Part shown: in pieces, positions 9,682 to 17,400 of the stretch | Position numbering within the stretch: position 1 is the stretch's first letter | How the letters are laid out: every line of letters starts with the position of its first letter | NCBI GenBank assembly: GCA_000695325.1 | Contig: AVPN01000175.1 | Span: 60,582-83,047, forward strand | Reading direction: 5' to 3' | Origin: Pleurobrachia bachei | Taxonomy: Eukaryota > Ctenophora > Tentaculata > Cydippida > Pleurobrachiidae | Length of the DNA: 22,466 nt | Program-made: the position numbers and the translations under genes | The notes under the pieces: model-generated | Database searches by the model: none | Told to the model about the DNA's origin: nothing | Seen by the model: the letters and a program-made list of their open reading frames with translations, nothing else

Positions 9682-12600
9682 ATCTGTCTATCTCTGACTA
9701 TCTTCTATTCCAAGGTAACGAGCGGACGATGAACATGAACAGTTTGGTGCTGACTAACATCCAGAACAGCAACTATTTCAAGTATCAACTGTACGAACTG
9801 CACACCTACCACCAAGTGATCGACGAGATCGTAAAAAAGGTAAAATTGTTTTGGAGCCGGGGTTTACAAGAATTTACAAAGTTTACAAGAGTTTACAGAG
9901 GGGATTTGTTTTAAACGAGTCGTTATAGTATGTTGTATTTGCTCCTTTTCTAAATATCTTAGTTATTTCAAAACTAAGAGAGTGAGGAAGTTAGAGATTT
10001 GAGTGGCTAAAAGTTTATGAGGCACATTACTAGGACAATGAATAAGAGTGATAATCACACATCTAATAATGTGTACTATAACAAGTTACCTGGAATTAAA
10101 ATCAGTACAGTTCCTTCCCCGGTTCCAAGTCCATCTCTGCTGCAGTCGTATCATAGAGAATCAATTGGGTTGTCATGATATTATTAGGGCATGTATGTAA
10201 TTATGAATGATACGTTATCCGAAATGTCCTCCACTGTGCCGCACAAAGTTGTAAAATTCTGCTCGTTCTTAATGATGACCTGCGTCCCATTTTTCCGAGA
10301 ATCGTCTCTGAAACATGATTTAAGTATTTCAATGAATTAATTGAACCAGTGGGTATACGATTTCATAACTTTGCACAAAAATAAGCAGGTTAGTTCATTC
10401 ATCATTACCAGACACCAGTCCTAATGATAATGTAGGGCTCTAAATGTTGACAGCGTCACGGAATTTAAAATTCAGAATCAGCTATAATTATAGTCTTGAT
10501 TTACCCTAAAATCAAAGTGACAGATTCAACAAAACTGGGTGGATCCAGGTCGAATTGTAGCATCTGGAAATTATCATCAGATGAGTTGCCTGACAAATAG
10601 TTGGTTTCTAGATCACCATCAATTGCTTTGAAGGAATTATTCGCCTCAAACCATGCCGAAGGGTTAGTAAGATCCACTTGTACATTCTGGAACTCGTGTG
10701 TATCTCCAAGAGTTACCAAGGTAACCAGGAATATAACAAACATCTTGATTAAGTCAAGGTTAGGAAATCTGACTTTGTGTGGAGGCGGTAAGATGAAATG
10801 AAGTTGGTGCATCAAGTACTACCCAACAGAAAATACCCTACTTATTCTGTGGCATGTCTAAAGAGGCTCATACGGCTAAAGAAATGCGCTGCACGACTAT
10901 ATTCTGGGTTTGTGTTCTTATTATAATGCTTAGCTAATGAGCTGAAGACAAGGGTTGGGTGCAAGAGCTTTCCCAAGAGCTAATGAGCTATGATTAAAAC
11001 CGGGTATATAAAGAAAACAGGGAAATATGCATATTATGTACGACCAGAATAGTCTAAGGTCCCCCTTAGTAAATGTAGCTAGATCGCTAAAGATACTGGG
11101 CTCCCTATGGGCTCCCTCTCTCTATCGCGCATTAGTCCCGATTAGGACCGCTCGCTAACGTGCTCTCACTTTGTTGAGGTAAGACTGACAAGAATAAGTA
11201 CAGCATAATTGAGCTCTCTATGTGGGTCTTATGACACGTACGATGTCTAATGATCACAAGTCATAATATTAGCATTATCCCTCATAATTCTTAGTGTGTT
11301 CGGTGAATGCATTGAGATGTATTGAGATAGTAAGATGGGTATGGAGACTGAAAAATAGCTGTCATATTAATATGTAATAATAATAATATTACGAAGAGGG
11401 GCTAAGAAAGAAGGGCGACAGAAAGAAAGATTTGACAGGAAAAAAAGGAGGCACCAGGTGTTTTAGGTCACTGCTAAATGTCATGATTTTGGTTCTGTTT
11501 CTCCTGCTGGGGCATTTGACAAGCGGCGGGTAAGTCTATTTTACTTTCTGTATTTCATTGCATGAACCGACCGAATCAAGTAAATCACCAATCAGAACTC
11601 GTTATTTACCAGTGCACTGACCAATAGTCGGTTAAAGGGACCAGTATTTCCTGATTCATTGTAACTTCCATGATTATCTCGATCTCTTGTGTATGAAATA
11701 GATTCCTCTCAACTATACCAGTCTAATATACCCCAGTTACGAGAGAGTGGCAGTTGAGTCGTTAGCCCAAACTCTGGAAACATATCTCTGTACGGGATCC
11801 CCCTCCTGGGTCCTAAATGTTACACCAAACAGCCCCAGGATACGAAAAGCAGTGGTGGTGGTGCACTTCATAGTCTGTTCCGATATAAACCTCTCACCAG
11901 AACAACAGCTGATATCAGCCAGGGAAATTAACCGGTTAATGTCAAGTGAGAGGTTTTCTGATTTTGAGGAGTCAACTAAGGCGTGTTTTAGGAGGGAAGA
12001 GAGGAGGCTTGCCTGGGAACTGGCGTGTGGTCCTGACCGGAGTTACAAGTGTGGTTTGATACTGGATTACCTGATAAACGTACTGGAGAGGAGTGACCCA
12101 TTGGATGTTGATAGGAACACCTATCTTACAGTGTTGAAACAGCTCAGAGATGGTTTGGATGGCTTGTTGAACAAGCTTCCCTGCAGCAGTACTCACAATG
12201 ATGACATCATCAATTCTTCTATGACGTCACAAGGTATCATGACGTCACACCACATGATGACGTCACAACACATCATGAAGCGGCAGTTTGGTGTGATAGA
12301 TCTGATGAAGACGGTGGATAACGTGTTTTGTAATAGAGCCCTGGTGAAGGGACTAAGGGATGTGTGGAGGGAGAAGTTGGGTGAGAGATATCCGATGAGT
12401 TTTAAGCAGATCATACTGGAGACTCTACAGGGGTTTGGGTGTTGTTATTCCAAGGATATTGTCAATAATATTATCCCGGAATCTTACTATTTTGGAAAGT
12501 AATGAGTGGACTATTTTGGAGTCATAAGACATACACTTTTGGATAAGTCGGCCTTGATAGACATGAATAACAGATGTATTCTGCTGAACAGATTGGCATT

Positions 12601-12885
12601 TATTAGAATCAAGAAAATGTTATATTAAGATGGCAGACAGTGACACTTTCATGACTTGCATTAATATGTCCAAAGAAGGAGCTTCACGCATCTGTCACTA
12701 AGGTTATTTTGGTTCATGAATCATGACCATATATGGGCATTTAATCGCTATGACGTGGTCCACCATCAGTCGACGGTATTATATGTTCAATGTTCATGAT
12801 ATTTACTTCTCTTAACCTTGACTTCGTTATTTGTCATACTAAAGACATCATTACCTCTCTCTCTTTCTCTCTCTCTCTCTACCTA

Positions 12886-12924
<39 letters not shown>

Positions 12925-13579
12925 TTCTCTCTTTTTCACTCTCTCTCTTTCTCTATCTCTCTTTTTCTCTCTCTCACTTGAAAAACGCACGGTCTAAATT
13001 AGATTGAGTGGGTCATGCACTGCAAAGCCTCACTTTCAATTTGTAACGATTAGTATAACAGGGAAACATGTGGTCAAGATTGAAAAAAGAATAAATTGAT
13101 ATTGTAGTTGTACTGGGATACTTTTATCATTTTACTCAGAATCTGAGTCAGATATGTGTTTGTTTGTTTGCCCAAAAAAGTTAAAGATTATTGCCAATAA
13201 AATATTTCTAACACGCCAATTTATGGGATAAATAAATCTTTAAATTGTTGCCACAGCAACTCATCATGATTTGACAAGTTACAAAAATTTAATGATTCGA
13301 GTTTGAAAGTTCCGCATTATTTCAACTCAATGACCTAAAAATGAAGTTTTATGGAGCAAACCTCGCAACGACATCCATCTCCCAATTATGATTAGAGATG
13401 TTATAATTGTTATCACAAATCACACTTTTCCCTTAATAATCCATCTTTCTCCCCCTCTCAAATATTGCTCCTTCAAAACTATATGGCGAGAGGTGGCCCC
13501 AACCCTGAGGTCAAATTGTCTTCGGCACTTAACCAGGCGACCACCTGTCCAAGTTAGATTGCAGTCCCAAGAAGAGGGA

Positions 13580-13647
<68 letters not shown>

Positions 13648-14438
13648 CGACAAAAACGCAAAGTGCTCAGAAAGCAAATCTCTACTACCTACAACAAACT
13701 TGTCCAATTCTGATTCGGTCCACTCTCACTTTAAACAGCTCAGAGATGGTTTGGATGGCTTGTTGAACAAGCTTCCCTGCGACAGTAGATCCAATAATGA
13801 CGTCATTAATTCTTCTGTGACGTCACAAGGTATCATGACGTCACAGCACATGATGACGTCACAACACATCATGAAGCGGCAGTTTGGGGTGATAGATCTG
13901 ATGAGCACGATGGATAACGTGTTTTGTGATAGAGCCCTGGTGGAGGGGTTGCGGGATGTGTGGAGAGAGAAGTTAGGTGAGAGATATCCGATGAGTTTTA
14001 AGCAGATCATACTGGAGACTCTACAGGGTTTTGGGTGTTGCTATTCCAAGGATATTGTCAATAATATTATCCCGGAATTTTACTATTTTGGAAAGTAATG
14101 AGTGGACTATGTTGGAGTCATAAGACATAAAGACATGAGACATACACTTTTGGATAAATCGGCCTTGATAGACATTCTGTTTAGAATCTATAAAATGAAA
14201 TATTAAGTTGACAGACAGTGAAACTTTCATGACTTGCATTCAAATGTCCAAAGAAGGAGCATCACGCATCTGTCACTAAGGTTATTATGGTTCATGAATC
14301 ATTACCATATATGGGCATTTAATCGCTATGACGTGTTCCACCATCAGTCGACGGTATTATATGTTCAATGTTCATGATATTTACTTCTCTTAACCTTGAC
14401 TTTGTTATTTGTCAAACTAAAGACATCATTACCTCTCT

Positions 14439-14486
<48 letters not shown>

Positions 14487-17400
14487 TTCTCCCCTCTCTC
14501 CCCCGGGCTGATTGTAGCGACTCACTTTCCAAATTTGCCTCTCTACTACTGCTACACAAACACACCCTGGACACGTCTCCGTGGGGCTGGGGTCCATTTC
14601 CCGTTTCTTCATAGTGTTAGCCCGATACCGTCACACTCACTACTAGTGTAGTGGGTCACTATACTAAAGGCACGCTCGTCAAGTAACATTCTAGACGTCT
14701 CACCTTAGTGCGGCGTGTCCAGTAACCCTCCACCACCTTTCAACAAGTCGGTCTCTCTTTTTACTTCTATATCCTCTCTCTCTCTCTCCCACTAGAATTG
14801 ATGACCTTTGTAACTCGTCGCCTCCTATAATTCACTCTGCCCATGTCTGCTGGTTTTTTGTTAAGTTGGTTATGTTTCATCTTGGTCGATATGAATGCTT
14901 GCACTTATAATTAGAACCAAACTTGACATGAGGGGCATCTTCATATTTTACCCTCTCTTTACCTCTCTTATTTACTTTTTACCCTCTCAATACCTCTCAT
15001 GTTTTATCTTTCTCGACTCTCTTTACTCTAGGTGAAACATCTGGAACCATGGGAAAAGGGAAGCAGAAAGACCGCTGGACAGACGGGCATGTGTGGTGGG
15101 GTAAGTTGTATACTAATGATCCGATCACCAAACTATTCTTGTATAGCTCATTACCAGGAAGGGTATGGTGGAAGTATATTGGTCTAGGATATGAAATTAT
15201 CATCATTCATCAAAAGTCTTTGTCTTCCTCCCCCTTCTCCCCCTCCATTCCTCCTTTTCCTTCACCCCTCATTCACCCAAGGTACGTGGAGTAGGGGCAG
15301 GCGGGGTGGTGAGTAGTGCGTTCTGCCTTCTCTACAAGCTCTTTGTACTGAAACTGACCCGAAACCAACTAAACAGTATGATAAACCATGACTGTGTTAT
15401 GGTCCGTGGTGTGGCTCTCCTTTATCTCAGGTCCGTGCGAGAGGTAACACTTTGAACTGGGAACAATGGGATATTGGATCTAGCAACTGGGAACATTGGG
15501 TCTAGCAATGTTGTTGGGGCGGGTTGGGGTATTCTTTTCTGTTTTCTGATAGATCCTAGCAATGAGGATCTTGTTTATAAAATTCCTGTTTTTATTCCAT
15601 GCTCAAACAGTGGTTCTAACTCTGACACTCTAGGTATACCCAGCATCCCAAGACATTCTGGCCCTGGATGGAGCCCTATATGGACTGCGCTGAGGTGGGT
15701 GGAGAAGGGTGAGTACACCTGTGACGTCATGTCATAATTGTGTGTTTTAATCCCCAACCCCTGCACTTGTACCTGTGACGCAGCTCTTCGTGTCACAATT
15801 GTCTGTTTAGTCGACCCGAAGTGTTTTTTCAAACCCCTAACCCCTCTTTTACAAAGGTGTTGCTTTGTCTAAACCTAGTACTTAATCTGTGCAATCAACT
15901 CTCTCCCTCTCCCTAATCAGGAGATAGATCCACGTGCTGGAGGTGGAAGAGCAATAACTATTGGAGATATGTGTGAGCAAATGCTATCAAAACTGGACTG
16001 GTTTTCCACCCTCTTCCCAAGGTAACAGCGACATTCGACAAACATAATTGAGACTCAAATAATATGTAAAGATAAAGAACGAGTCAACTAATTAACGACA
16101 TTTCAGGATACCAGTAGTAGTATCAAAAGATCTAGAGAAAAAATTGGAAGAGAGGAGACAGGCAAGAAGAGAAGCTAATGGTGCAGCAGAAACCGGTAAT
16201 TGTGATTCTTATTTTCAGTTATTCTCAATTCTCATTGCGATAAATAAGAAATAAATACGGATACCAGTTTGTAAAATATGTACCACTTCCTAAAATCGCT
16301 CCACCCCCTGCAGAACGAGAGGGTTATCGAGGTCGAGAAGGGGCGTATAATCGGATCCGAACTGAGGAAGACAGGACTAGAGAAGGATCCTATGGCAGAA
16401 ACCGAGAGGAAGGGAGGGAGGGGTCGTACGGAAGGAGTAGAGACGAAGGAAGGGAGGGATCATATAACAGATATCGAGAGGAAGGGAGGGAAGACTCTTC
16501 TCGGGGTCGGGGAGATGACACTGGTTCCTACAGAGGCCGTGTAGATGAAGTTAGAGATGGTTCCTACAGGGGTCGCGGTGAGGATGGATCTCACCGAGGT
16601 CGAGGTAATGAGAGTAGGGAGGGATCATACCGGGGCAGGGGTGACCAAAGTAGAGAGGGATCTTACCGTGGTAGAGACAATGATCAGAGGAGAAGGGATG
16701 ATGATGGGCGAGACGATCGATCAGGGGATAGAAGATATAATGATAGAAGGGACGACAGACCGGATAATAGACCCGGTGATAGAAGAGATGAACGTGATCG
16801 GAGGGATAATAAACCAGGTGATAGAAGAGACGATAGAAGGGACGACAGAATGGGCGATCGAGACAGAGGAGAAATGAGGGACGACAGAAGGGATCAGCCA
16901 GATAGTAACCCCGCTAGTGCCACCGAAAAAGGAGAGGAAGAAGAAGCACCAAAGAGGATAATTCGACGTTACGTGGTGGAGAAGAAATCAAAAAAAAAGA
17001 AGAAGAAAAAGAAGGATGATGATGATGAGGAAGAAGAAGGTCAGATTTCTGATGATGATTCTGTCCCTGAAAAGAAGGAAAAGAAGAAAAAGTCACGGGA
17101 TCGGTCCCGGGAGAGATCACGGGGAAGGTCACCAGAACGAAAGAAAAAAGACAGACGAAGCTCGTCGAGAGAGCGTAAAAAGGAAAAAAAGAAGAAGAAG
17201 AACCGCAAAAGATCTCAATCTCGAAGTAGGAGTAGGAGCAAGCGAAGACGTTCCGTGTCACCCAAGAAAGAAGATAGATCCGTTACTCCCGACCGAAAAG
17301 ATGATAAATCCGTTACCCCCCACCGAAAAGATGACCAATCAGTAACTCCTGACCGGAAGTCAGGCACACCCCCTCCACTGAAGGAAGATAGAAGATCACC

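Larger units (their letters stand above)
8877..10420. repeat. 772-bp tandem duplication (two units)
   Basis: Unit 1 is 8877-9648 and unit 2 is 9649-10420. The only difference noticed is T at 9528 versus A at 10300. The outer edges share just TC (8875-8876, 9647-9648 and 10419-10420), so the join lies within or next to the CT tract. Each unit carries PRPF38B exon 3 on the plus strand and the terminal exon of the F5/8C-like gene on the minus strand. The near-identity means either a very young event or an assembly artefact such as a collapsed or misjoined haplotype. Confidence 0.93.
12503..13732. other. 3' flank of the precursor gene and CT-rich spacer
   Basis: Up to about 12870 this is the 3' flank shared with the downstream partial copy. 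It is followed by a CT tract (12855-12977) and A+T-rich sequence with AATAAA near 13090 and 13196, possible but unproven poly(A) signals. A GA run lies at 13583-13645. A frame open from 13388 into the partial copy passes through this GA run and has no counterpart in the full-length gene, so it is not called as coding. Confidence 0.5.
12137..14445 (+). repeat. Diverged duplicate segments (about 0.7 kb each) of the precursor gene
   Basis: Segment A (12137 to about 12865) and segment B (13733 to about 14440) are direct repeats roughly 90% alike by eye, with small indels in the 3' flank. They start at AAACAGCTCAGAGATGG and end in the CT tracts. The duplication covers the C-terminal 120 codons and ~350 bp of 3' flank, but not the signal peptide or the N-terminal domain. 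It is clearly older than the 772-bp and 1,907-bp duplications. Confidence 0.88.

Noticed and set aside
11483-12502. Insulin/relaxin-like or cystine-knot hormone assignment
   Set aside because: Only a CC pair and one further cysteine occur in the processed chain; the CC-x3-C-x8-C pattern of insulin and the knot spacing are absent.
13388-13732. N-terminal extension of the partial precursor copy (frame open from 13388)
   Set aside because: It runs through a pure GA microsatellite, has no signal peptide and has no counterpart in the full-length gene; it is openness by chance.
15695-15719. Alternative donor GTGAGT about 20 bp after YMDCAE
   Set aside because: It is a better consensus, but it puts EIDPRAGGG out of frame; GTGGGT at 15695 restores the conserved domain exactly.
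16914-17345. Overlapping frames on both strands in the PRPF38B tail (and the same at 18821-19252)
   Set aside because: They are shadows of the low-complexity Lys/Arg/Asp-rich coding sequence.
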